Source: Leisingera sp. S132 (GTDB taxonomy: Bacteria > Pseudomonadota > Alphaproteobacteria > Rhodobacterales > Rhodobacteraceae). From it: 64,000 bases of DNA. Position 1 is the first letter of the stretch. Each line of letters begins with the position of its first letter. The stretch spans positions 3,465,001 through 3,529,000 of the forward strand of contig NZ_CP083553.1 of NCBI RefSeq assembly GCF_025144465.1, given 5' to 3'. A program made the position numbers and the translations under genes. The notes beneath the pieces were generated by a model that saw only the letters and a list, made by a program, of their open reading frames with translations, made no database searches and had not been told where the DNA came from. This document shows positions 25,740 to 37,176 of this stretch, one piece after another.

Positions 25740-28670
25740 ATGTTAGGAAAGCTCGGCCTTGGCGGAAAACTAAGTCTCGCATTTATCGTCATCGCGGGAT
25801 TGCCGACCCTTGCCGGCATTCTGGGACTGGTCGAATTGCGTGTGCTTGCACGCCGCCAAGCAGAAGTGATTAGCCAGACAATTCCTGCCATTGCCGAGGT
25901 TCGCGGCATGGCAGAGGAAAGCACCCGGATCATTGCAATTGCCCCAGAGCTGGCCGCGGTAACAACCCAGGCAGAACGCATGAACCGGGCCCAGTTTCTG
26001 TCTGGTCAAGTTGAAGCGCTGACCGGCCGCCTGGACGCGCTGGAACACTCCGGTATTGGCGGCTCCAGCCGTCTGCGGGACACGGTGACAGATGCAGCGC
26101 AGGTGCTTGCTCTGCTTGATGAACTGGTGGAAACCCGAATCGCTTTGCACAGCAGGCTCAAACAGCTGACCAGCCGCAACCTGACCGCCGCCAACAACCT
26201 GCTGAGCATGGCCGACACTCTGGTTGCCAATGCCGAGATGGGAACATCAGCCGTCATATCGAGCCTGTACGGACCTAGCAGTTCTCCAGTGGAAGAGCAG
26301 GCGCGCACCGATTTACTGGACAAACTGATCGAGGTTGACCTTTTTCAGCTTGGCCTGATGTTCGAACTGAGGTCGCAAACAGCAGAGATCGGGTTGCTGA
26401 TCAACCGGATCGAGGAGGCAGGCAACGAGACCGAACTGCGGGAGATCGAGAGCGCACTGACCAGACGCCTGGACATTGTTTCCCGCCGGATCACGGCAAT
26501 TCGCGATCCGGGCCGCCGCCAGCAGGCGGAAGGCTATGCCGCGCAACTGCAAACCGTGACGGAAGACAACGCCGGCCTGTTCGGCCTGCGCACCCGCATC
26601 CTGACCACCGAATCCCGGATAAACACACTGAAGCTTGAACTGCAAAACACAGCGCTGCGGCTCGGCGATGAAGCTTCTGCCGTCGCCGATCAAGCACAGG
26701 CGCGGGCGATCAGCTCGGGGCATGCCGCCGCAGCTGACATTCAGCGTGCACAGTTGCGCAACGGGTTTGCTGCTGTCACCGGTTTCATGCTGTCGCTGGC
26801 TGTCCTTTGGTTTTATGTGCGCGGCAGCATCACCCGCCGCCTCAACCAGCTGGCAGCCACCATGGCCGCGCTTATGCGCGGCGAGCTGGATCACCCGGTC
26901 CAACCCCGCGGGCAAGATGAAATTGCCCGTATGGAAGCGGCCGTAGAAGTTTTCCGCCAGCAAGCTCTCGACAAACAGGAGCTGGAAAAGGTCCGTGACC
27001 GCAACGAACAGGAACTCAGGGAACATCGCAACAACTTGCAATCTCTTGTCGACGAACAAACGGAACTGCTGCGGGAAGAAGTGGAGGCGCACGACGACGC
27101 CCGTCAGAAGGCCGAAGCTGCCGATCAGGCGAAATCTGAATTCCTGGCAATGATGAGCCACGAAATCCGCACCCCGATGAACGGCGTGCTGGGCATGCTG
27201 CGCAGCCTCTCTGACGAAGGCCTGCCGCCTAGGCAAATGGAACGCCTGCGCGCGGCGCTGGTGTCAGGCCAGAATCTGCTGAAAATCCTGAACGATATCC
27301 TAGACTACTCCAAAATCGAAAACGGTGCTCTGGTAAGGGAAGACGTCACGTTCTCACTGCGCGCTCTTGTTGACGACATCATTGTCCTGCTGCGTCCCAG
27401 TGCCGACAGCAAAGGGGTTCAACTCTGGCTGGATGCGCCACCAGACCTCCCCGGCGTGGTTGAGGGAGACGCAGCCAAGCTGAGGCAGATCCTTTTCAAT
27501 CTGCTATCGAACGCGCTTAAATTCACCGAAAAAGGCGAAGTCATCCTGCGGGTTCGCAATAATGGCGGCACTGCCGGGCAGCACCGGATTGCATTCGAGG
27601 TCAGCGATACCGGCAAGGGGATCTCACAAGAGGCCAAGGCGCGGATTTTCGAAGCTTTCGAGCAAGAAGACACAGAAACCGCCCGCAAGTTCGGCGGTAC
27701 AGGGCTGGGTCTGGCGATCAGCAGGCATTTTGCCCAAGCGATCGATGCCCGCTTGTCCCTGGAAAGCACCAAGGACGTCGGCTCTGTGTTCACCCTGGCG
27801 GTAGAGCTTGCACCCGGCGATCCTGCAGGTTTGAAACCGGAAGACCCGCCGGCTCCGGTCAAACTGTCTGAAGCCCCGCTGTCGGTTCTCGTGGTGGAAG
27901 ACAATGAGATCAATCAAATGGTTGCACAGGGCTATCTGGAACGCATGGGCCACAGCTGCCAATGCGTAGCAAGCGCAGAGGAGGCGCTGGCCCTCCTTCC
28001 GGAGGCCCGGTTCGACTTGGTACTGATGGATGTGAACCTGCCTGGGATCAGCGGCACTGAGGCTACCCGCCGCTTGCGCGCGATGACAGACCCGTGGCTG
28101 TCAAAACTGCCGGTCATCGGCATCTCCGCGCATGTTCAGGAAGAGCAGATAGAAACCCATTTGCAAGCCGGAATGAATGGTTTCGTGGCCAAGCCTGTCT
28201 CACCGGAACGCCTTGCCAAGGCTCTGCAAGGTGTCACACAGGGCCACGAAGGCGCGGTTTACTTGTCAGCCCGCCAAGCCTCTCCCGGGCAGGACAGGAG
28301 ATCCAGCCTGCTGCGGCAGATGCAGGAGAATATTCAGGATCTGGGCGAGGAGCGGGCCATTGAAATTGCCGCGCTGTTCCAGCAGGAACTTCCTAAAAGC
28401 GTTGAGAAGATGGGCGCTAGCCAATCAGCGCACGACCTCGCACGGCTGGCGCAGGAAGCCCATCGAGCGAAGGGCGCCGCCAGCAGTTTCGGGCAGCAGG
28501 ACTTGGCCAGTCTACTGGCAAAACTGGAGGAAGCAGCCGCCAACGGCAGCCGGGCCGCAGCCGCTGAGCATATGCGCGAGTTGAGCACACTAGCGCCGCA
28601 AGTTTTGGAGGCTCTGTCCAGAGTGCTGCGCGACTATGGCAATCAATCCAAGGGAGCCGTGAACACGTAG
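25740..28670 (+). CDS. torS: TorS-like hybrid sensor histidine kinase
   Basis: A 976-residue membrane phosphorelay kinase. Two membrane helices flank a long periplasmic helical sensor (about residues 35-335), then HAMP, coiled coil, HisKA with His474 in [11 protein letters not shown], HATPase with [10 protein letters not shown] and DTGKGIS, a receiver domain with Asp764 in LMDVNLPG, and an Hpt domain with His908 in [12 protein letters not shown]. This is the full TorS tripartite relay. The last 28 bp overlap the torR 3' end on the other strand. Confidence 0.92.
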   Translation: MLGKLGLGGKLSLAFIVIAGLPTLAGILGLVELRVLARRQAEVISQTIPAIAEVRGMAEESTRIIAIAPELAAVTTQAERMNRAQFLSGQVEALTGRLDALEHSGIGGSSRLRDTVTDAAQVLALLDELVETRIALHSRLKQLTSRNLTAANNLLSMADTLVANAEMGTSAVISSLYGPSSSPVEEQARTDLLDKLIEVDLFQLGLMFELRSQTAEIGLLINRIEEAGNETELREIESALTRRLDIVSRRITAIRDPGRRQQAEGYAAQLQTVTEDNAGLFGLRTRILTTESRINTLKLELQNTALRLGDEASAVADQAQARAISSGHAAAADIQRAQLRNGFAAVTGFMLSLAVLWFYVRGSITRRLNQLAATMAALMRGELDHPVQPRGQDEIARMEAAVEVFRQQALDKQELEKVRDRNEQELREHRNNLQSLVDEQTELLREEVEAHDDARQKAEAADQAKSEFLAMMSHEIRTPMNGVLGMLRSLSDEGLPPRQMERLRAALVSGQNLLKILNDILDYSKIENGALVREDVTFSLRALVDDIIVLLRPSADSKGVQLWLDAPPDLPGVVEGDAAKLRQILFNLLSNALKFTEKGEVILRVRNNGGTAGQHRIAFEVSDTGKGISQEAKARIFEAFEQEDTETARKFGGTGLGLAISRHFAQAIDARLSLESTKDVGSVFTLAVELAPGDPAGLKPEDPPAPVKLSEAPLSVLVVEDNEINQMVAQGYLERMGHSCQCVASAEEALALLPEARFDLVLMDVNLPGISGTEATRRLRAMTDPWLSKLPVIGISAHVQEEQIETHLQAGMNGFVAKPVSPERLAKALQGVTQGHEGAVYLSARQASPGQDRRSSLLRQMQENIQDLGEERAIEIAALFQQELPKSVEKMGASQSAHDLARLAQEAHRAKGAASSFGQQDLASLLAKLEEAAANGSRAAAAEHMRELSTLAPQVLEALSRVLRDYGNQSKGAVNT

Positions 28671-29335
28671 CCTTCACCGTGCACGGTGGTGATGATCCGG
28701 GGATTTGCAGGTTCTTCTTCCAGCTTGCTGCGCAGGCGCCGGATCAGCACATCGACAGTCCGCGGGTTTGCCCCGTATTGCCGGTGAGTGACCCGGCTCA
28801 TCAACGCGTCACGCGTCGCGACCTCACCCGCCCGGCTAATCAGCATATCCAGCACTTCAAACTCAGCCCGGGTCAGCGGAATGCTGGCGCCTTCAAGGGT
28901 TTGCAGATGCCGTGCAGCAACGTCGAACCGGAAATTGCCAAACGAATAGACCCGGCGCGCGAGGCGCCGCACTTCTTGTGTGCGGCGCAAAAGGTTCTTC
29001 AGCCTAGCCAGAAGTTCGCGCCGGTTGAATGGCTTGCAGACATAGTCATCCGCGCCAAGCTCCAGCCCGACAATCCTGTCGACCTCATCATCCCGGCCAG
29101 TCACTAGAATGATTCCCATATCGGATTTAGCTCTTTGTTCCCGGGTGATCTGCAACCCGTCCTTGCCGGGCAGGTTGATGTCGACCAGGAGCAGATCGAC
29201 ATCGCTTGTCTGCAGAACCCGTTCCGCCTCTTCGGCGGTTTCGGCCTGCGAAACGGTATAGCCTTGCGCATCCAGATAGCTGGCAAGAGTGCTCCGGGTG
29301 ACCGGTTCGTCTTCAATGATCAGAATATGCGCCAT
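28643..29335 (-). CDS. torR: TorR-like response regulator
   Basis: A 230-residue OmpR-family regulator: receiver domain with phospho-acceptor Asp52 in [13 protein letters not shown] and a winged-helix DNA-binding domain (about 130-228) with [11 protein letters not shown] and [15 protein letters not shown]. It is convergent with torS and its 5' end faces the tmoX promoter. TorR-box-like sites lie in that promoter. Confidence 0.9.
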   Translation of the reverse strand: MAHILIIEDEPVTRSTLASYLDAQGYTVSQAETAEEAERVLQTSDVDLLLVDINLPGKDGLQITREQRAKSDMGIILVTGRDDEVDRIVGLELGADDYVCKPFNRRELLARLKNLLRRTQEVRRLARRVYSFGNFRFDVAARHLQTLEGASIPLTRAEFEVLDMLISRAGEVATRDALMSRVTHRQYGANPRTVDVLIRRLRSKLEEEPANPRIITTVHGEGYVFTAPLD

Positions 29336-29394
29336 ACAGACCCAGCACCCCCGACTTTCCCTTCAGTTAACAAATTTTAACAAACCTGACCAGC

Positions 29395-30468
<1,074 letters not shown>

Positions 30469-30489
30469 TTTCCAGCACGAACGTCAATC

Positions 30490-30520
30490 AGCCGGGGCGG
30501 TCTGCTGCCCCGGCTTCCTT
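30490..30520 (+). terminator. Hairpin between tmoX and tmoW
   Basis: AGCCGGGGC/GCCCCGGCT (30490-30498 with 30507-30515, 8-nt loop), then TCCTT. It lies directly after the binding-protein gene and would lower expression of the ATPase and permease relative to the receptor. Confidence 0.6.
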
Positions 30521-30538
30521 GCTATAGAAAGTTAAGCC

Positions 30539-31570
30539 ATGACCGCCGCCACCCCTGTCATTTCCTGCAAAAACGTCTGGAAGCTGTTTGGCGCCAATCC
30601 GGAACAGTATCTGAAGTCTCTGACAGGCAATCCGGGATTTGATGAGATCCGTCAGGCGGGTTATATCGCCGCCGTTCGGGATGTGTCGCTGGACATCGCC
30701 AAGGGGGAAATGCTTGTGATCATGGGCCTGTCCGGCTCTGGCAAGTCTACTTTCGTGCGCTGTCTTTCTCGGCTGATCGACATTACCGGCGGTGAGGTCC
30801 GGGTCGAAGGCCAGAACATCGGCGATATGTCCGAGAAAGACCTGATAGATCTGCGCCGCAACAAGATGGGCATGGTCTTTCAGAGCTTTGGCCTGCTGCC
30901 GCACCGCACAGTTCTGGACAATGTCGCCTTCCCGCTGGAAATGCGCGGACAGGACCGCCACGACCGCCGTGCCAGGGCGCTGGAGGTGATTGAGCTGGTC
31001 GGTCTTTCCGGACGTGAGGACTATTTCCCGCGCGAGCTTTCCGGCGGCCAGCAGCAGCGGGTCGGAATTGCACGCAGCCTGGCAATCGAGCCTGATATCT
31101 GGTTTCTGGATGAGCCGTTTTCGGCGCTTGACCCGCTGATCCGCCGCGAGATGCAGGACGAATTTTTGCGCCTGCAGGAGATGCTGGGTAAAACCATTGT
31201 CTTCATCACGCACGATTTCGACGAAGCGCTGCGCCTCGCCGACCGCATCGCCATCATGAAGGACGGCGTGGTCGAGCAATGCGACACCCCGGACCAGATC
31301 GTGCTGAACCCGGCCACCGAATATGTCGCCAAATTCACTGAGGAAATCGAAAAATCCCGCGTCGTCCACGCCGGCGTGCTGGCGCGTGAGGTCAACGGCC
31401 ACAGCCTGACAGGCGCTCCTGTCGGCGACAAGCAGACCATTGCCGAACTCGCCCGGCTGCTGGTTAATGACAGCCGCGACTTCCTGCCTGTGGCCAACAC
31501 CGCTGGCAGCCTGATTGGCGCCATGAGCCGACAGGAGGCGCTCGACGTGCTTCTGGGAGAGGCGTCATGA
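30539..31570 (+). CDS. tmoW: TMAO ABC transporter ATP-binding protein
   Basis: A 343-residue ATPase of the ProV/OpuAA class. Walker A GLSGSGKST, signature LSGGQQQR, Walker B IWFLDEPFSALD and the switch His in VFITHDFDE. The C-terminal 80 residues resemble the CBS-like regulatory tail of such ATPases. The gene overlaps the permease by 4 bases (ATGA). Confidence 0.92.
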   Translation: MTAATPVISCKNVWKLFGANPEQYLKSLTGNPGFDEIRQAGYIAAVRDVSLDIAKGEMLVIMGLSGSGKSTFVRCLSRLIDITGGEVRVEGQNIGDMSEKDLIDLRRNKMGMVFQSFGLLPHRTVLDNVAFPLEMRGQDRHDRRARALEVIELVGLSGREDYFPRELSGGQQQRVGIARSLAIEPDIWFLDEPFSALDPLIRREMQDEFLRLQEMLGKTIVFITHDFDEALRLADRIAIMKDGVVEQCDTPDQIVLNPATEYVAKFTEEIEKSRVVHAGVLAREVNGHSLTGAPVGDKQTIAELARLLVNDSRDFLPVANTAGSLIGAMSRQEALDVLLGEAS

Positions 31571-33531
31571 CCGACCAGACCATGACATTTTCTGGAAGAT
31601 CTCAAAACTGGACACGAGCCAAGACCGGCTGGGTAATCTTCGCCGCGGCTTGCGTTCTGGCTTTGGGCAACTCTGTTCTTCCTGCCGGGCTGGTTCGGCC
31701 GCCGGAGTGGCTGATCCTTCCCTTCGCTGACTGGATCAATGCGTTCTTCGTGTTTGTCCGCGACGATCTCGGCCTTCTCTACTTGACCCGCGCTTTTGCC
31801 GATGGCGTCGAATGGCTTCTCGATGTCACCGCCAACTTGCTATACGGCAAGAACCGCTGGCCCCAGATCGGCCCCATTCCATGGACCGTGATCGCCAGTA
31901 TCGGCTTTGTCATAGGCTATGCCCTGCAGGGCTGGCGACTGTCGCTCCTGACCGGCGGCACTTTTGTATGGATTGCCGTCATGGGCCAATGGAAATGGGC
32001 GATGGAGACCCTTTCGGTAATCGTCGTTGCCGCGCCCTTCTCGATCCTGTTCGGACTTGTGATGGGTGTTCTCGCCTGGCGTTCCAAAACCTTTGAAAGG
32101 ATCCTGAACCCGGTCCTTAACATTGCGCAGAGCCTGCCGCATTTCGCCTATATGATCCCTGTCGTCGTCTTTATCGGCGTCGGTCCCAAGGCTGGTGCTA
32201 TCGTCACCATCATCTTCTCGGTGCCACCGATGATCCGCATGTCGCTCTTGGGCCTGCGCAAGGTCCCGCATGAAGTGATCGAAAGCGGCCACATGTGCGG
32301 CTCCACCCGCTGGCAGCTGCTGCGGTATGTGCGTATCCCAACAGCCCGAACTGAGATTCTGGTCGGTGTGAACCAAGTGATCATGCAATGCTTGGCAATG
32401 GTGGTTCTAGCCAGCTTCATCGGCATGCCGGGCCTCGGCCAGAAACTGCTGCAGCTTCTGCAAGCGCTGAAAATTGGCCGCTCGGTCGAGATCGGCATCA
32501 CCATCGTACTGCTAGCGGTCATGCTGGACCGCTGTACCAAGGCCTGGGCCACTAAACAGCCCGAGCATTTCGAAAAGGGCACGTCCTTCGCAGTGCGCAA
32601 CAAGTTCCTTCTGCTGGGCCTTGGCCTGTCACTGGCTTGCCTGCTACTGGCGCAGTTCATCCCGCTGATGGACCAGATCGGCCGCCGCGATGCTTTCACC
32701 ATCTCTAAACCGATTGATGCGGTTGCGGACTGGTTCATTGTATTGATCGACCCGGTCACGCAATGGCTGCGCTGGTTCCTGATCACCTGGGTGCTGATTC
32801 CGATCCGCGATGCCTTCCTGTGGATGCCTTATGCTGCCGTCCTGGCGCTACTGGCAGCGGCTGGCTGGGCCATTGGCGGCCTGCGCTCGGCGTTGGTATG
32901 CCTGGGCTTCTTTGGCCTCATCGCAATGTCCGGCTGGTGGGACCGCGCCATGATCACCGTATACACCGTTGTGGTGGCGGTCTCGATCGCCGCAGTAATT
33001 GGCTTCCCGCTAGGGATCTGGGGTTCCTTCAACGAAAAGCGCGCCGGCCTTGCGCTGCTGATCTGCGACACGCTCCAGACCTTCCCTAGCTTCATCTACT
33101 TGATCCCGGTCGTGATGCTGTTTGGCGTCAACGACGTTGCCGTGGTCGGCGCGGTTGTACTGTTCGCTGCGGTACCGCTGGTGCGCTACACCATCGAAGG
33201 GCTGCGCCAGGTGCCGGAGACCCTGATCGAGGCTGCCGATATGTCCGGCGCCACAAGGATGCAGACCCTGTGGAAGGTGCGGCTGCCGATGGCCCTGCCG
33301 ACCATCATGGTCGGGGTCAACCAGTCGGTGATGTTCTCGCTGTTCATGGTGATCATCGCGGCCTTCATCGGCACCCAGGACCTCGGCCAGGAGATGCAGC
33401 GGGCGCTGTCCTCCACTGATGTAGGCAAAGGGCTGGTGCTGGGTCTTGCCGTCGCCTTCATGGGGCTGATGGTGGACCACCTGGTGACCACCTGGGCGCG
33501 ATCCAAGAAAGAAGCGCTGGGGCTGGAGTAA
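31567..33531 (+). CDS. tmoV: TMAO ABC transporter permease, duplicated
   Basis: A 654-residue permease in which two BPD_transp_1 domains are fused. The EAA-loop region occurs twice: IESGHMCGSTRWQLLRYVRI near residue 240 and IEAADMSGATRMQTLWKVRL near 550, each followed by GVNQ and GLGQ/DLGQ. Most ProW-type permeases have one copy and work as a dimer; here both halves are on one chain. Confidence 0.9.
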   Translation: MTDQTMTFSGRSQNWTRAKTGWVIFAAACVLALGNSVLPAGLVRPPEWLILPFADWINAFFVFVRDDLGLLYLTRAFADGVEWLLDVTANLLYGKNRWPQIGPIPWTVIASIGFVIGYALQGWRLSLLTGGTFVWIAVMGQWKWAMETLSVIVVAAPFSILFGLVMGVLAWRSKTFERILNPVLNIAQSLPHFAYMIPVVVFIGVGPKAGAIVTIIFSVPPMIRMSLLGLRKVPHEVIESGHMCGSTRWQLLRYVRIPTARTEILVGVNQVIMQCLAMVVLASFIGMPGLGQKLLQLLQALKIGRSVEIGITIVLLAVMLDRCTKAWATKQPEHFEKGTSFAVRNKFLLLGLGLSLACLLLAQFIPLMDQIGRRDAFTISKPIDAVADWFIVLIDPVTQWLRWFLITWVLIPIRDAFLWMPYAAVLALLAAAGWAIGGLRSALVCLGFFGLIAMSGWWDRAMITVYTVVVAVSIAAVIGFPLGIWGSFNEKRAGLALLICDTLQTFPSFIYLIPVVMLFGVNDVAVVGAVVLFAAVPLVRYTIEGLRQVPETLIEAADMSGATRMQTLWKVRLPMALPTIMVGVNQSVMFSLFMVIIAAFIGTQDLGQEMQRALSSTDVGKGLVLGLAVAFMGLMVDHLVTTWARSKKEALGLE

Positions 33532-33535
33532 AACC

Positions 33536-34603
33536 ATGACACTGCATTCCAGCGACTTCGGCCCCGCCCCGATCCGCCACATCGGCTTCTTGCTGTTTCC
33601 CGGCTTTCCGATGGCTTGCCTGACCGCCGCCGTCGACACACTGCACACCGCAAATGAGCTGGCTGGGCAGCAGGTTTTCCGCTGGTCGCTCGTGACCGAG
33701 ACCGGCGCACGGGCAACAGCGTCCGCAGGTGTGCCTTTTGAGGCAGACTGCAGCCTTGCGGAAGCAGACGCAGTCGACTGTCTGTTCCTTCTTTCCGGGC
33801 CGGAAGCCGAATTTGGTGACCCGGTCCCCGGAAATGGCCGGCTGCGTTACCTGGCCCGCCACGGTATCCTTCTGGGCGCGGCTGCCGGCGGTGTTTTCCC
33901 GCTAGCCCGCAGCGGTGTCCTGTCAGGGCGGCGCTGTGCCGTCCATTGGAGCTACCTCAGCGCCTTTGAAACCGCTTTTCCGGAGTGCACCGCCATTGAC
34001 CGGCTCGCCGTGCGCGATGGGCCGGTTCATACAATTTCCGGAGCCGCGGCGATGTTTGACCTGGCATTGGAGCTGATCGGTAATGCACTTGGCGAGGCTG
34101 CAATGAATGAGGTCGCCTGCATGTTTCAGCATCCCGTGCTGCGCAGCGGCAGCGCCCGGCAAAAAGTCCCTGTTCTGCAAAGTGCCCGCACGGTCGACCA
34201 AATGCCGCCAGCGGTCAAGCAGGCCATGTCCATCTTTTCAGAGAATGTCGAATCCCCTGTCGGCATCCGCGAGGTCGCCCGCCGGACCGGAATTTCCCCG
34301 CGCCAGTTGGAGCGCAGTTTCCGCACCGCCACAGGTCTTAGCCCTGGCGAATACTACCGCCGCCAGCGCCTCAAAACCGCCCGGCAGATGGTGCGCTTTT
34401 CGTGGGACAGCATCTCGGACATCGCTCATTCTGTAGGCTATGCCAGTTCTTCTACCCTGACGCTGCATTACCGCAAGTTCTATGGCGTCACGCCCGTTCA
34501 GGACCGCAAACAGACATTTCGTCCCGATCCTGGAGTCTCCGCAAGGATTCCGCTAACGGCAGACCGGGTCCCGGAAAAAGTCGTGACGTTTACATCTGGA
34601 TGA
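33536..34603 (+). CDS. GlxA-family AraC transcriptional regulator
   Basis: A 355-residue regulator with an N-terminal DJ-1/PfpI-like amidotransferase fold domain (about residues 15-190) and a C-terminal AraC DNA-binding domain (about 225-325) with two helix-turn-helices (IREVARRTGISPRQLERSF, ISDIAHSVGYASSSTLTLHY). GGAG precedes the start 4 bp after tmoV, so it is transcribed with the transporter. Related regulators (GbdR, CdhR) control methylated-amine or betaine use. Confidence 0.87.
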   Translation: MTLHSSDFGPAPIRHIGFLLFPGFPMACLTAAVDTLHTANELAGQQVFRWSLVTETGARATASAGVPFEADCSLAEADAVDCLFLLSGPEAEFGDPVPGNGRLRYLARHGILLGAAAGGVFPLARSGVLSGRRCAVHWSYLSAFETAFPECTAIDRLAVRDGPVHTISGAAAMFDLALELIGNALGEAAMNEVACMFQHPVLRSGSARQKVPVLQSARTVDQMPPAVKQAMSIFSENVESPVGIREVARRTGISPRQLERSFRTATGLSPGEYYRRQRLKTARQMVRFSWDSISDIAHSVGYASSSTLTLHYRKFYGVTPVQDRKQTFRPDPGVSARIPLTADRVPEKVVTFTSG

Positions 34604-34670
34604 GAGCTGTTCAACCGGGCCTGCACCTTCGCAGATTCTGGCACCAGCGCTCTACAAAGAGCAAGCGCCC

Positions 34671-35663
34671 TTACAACACTTGCTGAGTGCGATGGTCAGG
34701 ATAAACAATTCCCAATTGGCCGGGCTCAAAAAGATCCAATGTCTTTCGCCAGGTGCGGCCAAGCCAGAGCAGCTCCACTGACAGATCTGCAGGGTGGTAG
34801 GCCGCTGTGTACAGCGTGCCGAAACCCTTGTCGAAAGCCAGGGAATACAGCGGCGGCTTAAGGAAAGTTCCGACAAATTTCTCCTTCGTTTCCGGATGCA
34901 GCGTGAGCCGGTGCAGCAAAAACCGCTCCCTTTCGACAGAAGCCGTTAGACGTGCATGGCTGGTCCATTCAACGCGTTCCTGGTGATTGGTTGCAACCGC
35001 CGCATGGGTGATCAGGGTCGGACGGTCGGGCGCAAGAAACGCGGTGAAGTAGTTCCTGTCGCGGTCCAGTACTGTCACATTATAGCTCATGTGGCACGGA
35101 ACGCGCCGCAGCACATCCTTAGCCTCCTCAATTGTTGAGCATATCTGCAATAAGTACCTGAGGATGAGCGGCACACCAAAACCTTCGCCCACAGCCCGGC
35201 GCCCGCCGAAAGTCAGCGAGACGCTGAGCCCGGCATCGTTCATCCCATCCAACAAGCCGAACAATCCGTCCGACGTCCCCATAACCTGCCGCGCGTTCCA
35301 TCCGGTCTTCAGATACACCGCGTCAAAGGCCGAAGGGTTATAATCATAATTGCGCACCAGCAGCGGTTCTCTGCCCTGCCAAATCGCCTGGCTGCAGCCG
35401 GCCAGATATCGCGGCGGGCAATAGAAACTGAGGAACCGGGATTCCAGATCACCACCGCCAACGGACGCGCATAGCTGATCATAGAGCCCCGTTATCTCGG
35501 GCATATGCGTTTGCAGAGCCCGGCGGCATTCCGCATAAGTCGGACGACCAGAGAGGCCTTCGCTTGCCCACCAATTCAGGTAGGCTGTGCGGTATTCGGA
35601 GAAGAGCCCAGCCAGCACTTGCCCCGGCTCCGTCTCCTGCATGGCGCGGAATGTCAGTCTCAT
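34671..35663 (-). CDS. C45-family Ntn-hydrolase (acyl-CoA:6-APA acyltransferase-like)
   Basis: A 330-residue N-terminal-nucleophile hydrolase of peptidase family C45. The probable nucleophile is the Cys in GCSQAIW (about residue 90), which becomes N-terminal by self-cleavage, followed by the family motif PLLVRNYDYNP, GLLDGMNDAGLSVSLTFGGR and VPLILRYLLQIC. Such enzymes hydrolyse or transfer acyl groups on amines. It is last in a four-gene operon, 5 bp after the ATP-grasp gene. A rearranged second copy of part of this gene is at 63.7 kb. Confidence 0.8.
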   Translation of the reverse strand: MRLTFRAMQETEPGQVLAGLFSEYRTAYLNWWASEGLSGRPTYAECRRALQTHMPEITGLYDQLCASVGGGDLESRFLSFYCPPRYLAGCSQAIWQGREPLLVRNYDYNPSAFDAVYLKTGWNARQVMGTSDGLFGLLDGMNDAGLSVSLTFGGRRAVGEGFGVPLILRYLLQICSTIEEAKDVLRRVPCHMSYNVTVLDRDRNYFTAFLAPDRPTLITHAAVATNHQERVEWTSHARLTASVERERFLLHRLTLHPETKEKFVGTFLKPPLYSLAFDKGFGTLYTAAYHPADLSVELLWLGRTWRKTLDLFEPGQLGIVYPDHRTQQVL

Positions 35664-35668
35664 TCAGC

Positions 35669-37120
35669 CTACATAATCTTGAACGCCGGATCCTCAAAGG
35701 CCTGCGCCGACGGCAGCGGCCGCGCAGAATAAGCGTTTTTGATGCCGTCTATCCAGCGTTTCGACTTCTCCGTCAGCTGGAAGCCCTTGGTCATAGACCG
35801 GCCCCGGGTGACGAGAATGCCCAGATCGGCGCCTTCATAGCGGTAATCGCCAGCATTGGAGATCCGCAGAAAGAATGCCTCATCCTCGCTTTCGACTGCA
35901 CGCCGGTGATAGTCGAAGCGGTCGAACATCACTGTTCCGTCAGGCAGCATCTTGTATATTCCGGATTCCGGCGCGTGGGTCACGATATCCACGGTGTCCT
36001 CGGTGTGCTTGATCACCATCTGCGACCAGGAATCAATCATGTCCGGGTCAGCCCAGCGGGCGTTCAGCTCCGCCACATCCAGCTTGAAAGGTTTCTTTGA
36101 GAACTCCAGCAAGTGGAACAGGAACAGCGGCGCATCAGCATGAGCAAAAGCTGCGTGGTTGGTCATCGAGGAAGCCCCGGTGATCCGCGGGTTCAACTCA
36201 CCCAACCAGATATCACCGGTTTTCTTGTCGATCAGGAAATCCAGCTCAAAATAGCCGCGGTAACCTTCCTTGCGGAGTTGTTCTCCGAACTTGAAGGTCA
36301 GCTCGCGCGCCTTTTCGCGGGTCTTGGGCGGGAAAGCGGTAGAGAATATCTCGTTGCCGCACCAGCCGCCGCGGTAGGGCGTCAATTCGTTAAAACCGAC
36401 AAGTTCAGTCATTAGCGGGCCAACAATTGTGCCTTCAGAGGTGCAGCAGGCCTCGATCGCCGAGCCACGGCAATCGATCCGTTTCATGATCTTGATTTCA
36501 CCCTGGCCGACGATCTCATGCTCATGCTTGCGAAAATCCGCCTCCGTCTTGATGAAGAACGTGGTATGGCCGGAATCTCCAAATGCGCTTTGCAGCACCA
36601 GATCATTGCCAAGATCCGCCTTCTTGCAGATCTTCTTCAGGTGATCATAACTGTCGACCTTGGACAGCGTATTCGGAACAGAGGGCACGCCGGCCTTATT
36701 GCCAACGCGCACGGTCTCGATCTTGTTATCCATCTTGGTGCGCAGCTTCGCCTTGGGAAACCACACTTCGCCGCCCAGCTCCTTGGCCAGTTTTTCGGTC
36801 TTTTCATCAAACATCAAAAAGACGAATTTTGGCTTGCCGCCGCGCGCCTTGACGTAATCAATGACTTCCTTGTGCTGCAGAAGATAATTGTTGATGTCCT
36901 CGATGGACTGGAATTCGTCGTGCGGCAGCTCAGACGGCACCAGCACGTTCGGGTGGCGGCCGTCGAAACAATCCATGTAACAGATGTATTTGAAATTCTT
37001 TACCCACTCGTCGAGCCCGAGAAGATTGAAGTTGGTCGCTGACACAAAATAGACCGGGTCCGTATTGGTATGGAAATAACGGCGGATCTCCGAAATGTTG
37101 TTCAGAACTTTCTTCGGCAT
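35669..37120 (-). CDS. ATP-grasp ligase of unknown substrate
   Basis: A 483-residue ATP-grasp protein. The nucleotide domain includes NKAGVPSVPNTLS, DLVLQSAFGDSGHTTFFIK, the acid cluster GYFELDFLIDKKTGDIWLGELNPRITG (metal ligands Glu/Glu/Asn) and an N-terminal pre-ATP domain. It resembles biotin carboxylase/carbamoyl-phosphate ligase folds but lacks a biotin carrier partner, so an amide- or peptide-forming ligase is more likely. GGGAG precedes the start. Placed between the decarboxylase and the C45 hydrolase. Confidence 0.8.
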   Translation of the reverse strand: MPKKVLNNISEIRRYFHTNTDPVYFVSATNFNLLGLDEWVKNFKYICYMDCFDGRHPNVLVPSELPHDEFQSIEDINNYLLQHKEVIDYVKARGGKPKFVFLMFDEKTEKLAKELGGEVWFPKAKLRTKMDNKIETVRVGNKAGVPSVPNTLSKVDSYDHLKKICKKADLGNDLVLQSAFGDSGHTTFFIKTEADFRKHEHEIVGQGEIKIMKRIDCRGSAIEACCTSEGTIVGPLMTELVGFNELTPYRGGWCGNEIFSTAFPPKTREKARELTFKFGEQLRKEGYRGYFELDFLIDKKTGDIWLGELNPRITGASSMTNHAAFAHADAPLFLFHLLEFSKKPFKLDVAELNARWADPDMIDSWSQMVIKHTEDTVDIVTHAPESGIYKMLPDGTVMFDRFDYHRRAVESEDEAFFLRISNAGDYRYEGADLGILVTRGRSMTKGFQLTEKSKRWIDGIKNAYSARPLPSAQAFEDPAFKIM

Positions 37121-37176
37121 GTATCGTCTCCCAGTGAATTCAATTTATCGTTGGATTTCTGTATCTTGGAGGTCGT

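Noticed and set aside
35669-37120. Annotation as biotin carboxylase
   Set aside because: No biotin carboxyl carrier or carboxyltransferase partner. The fold is ATP-grasp, but neighbours point to an amide ligase.
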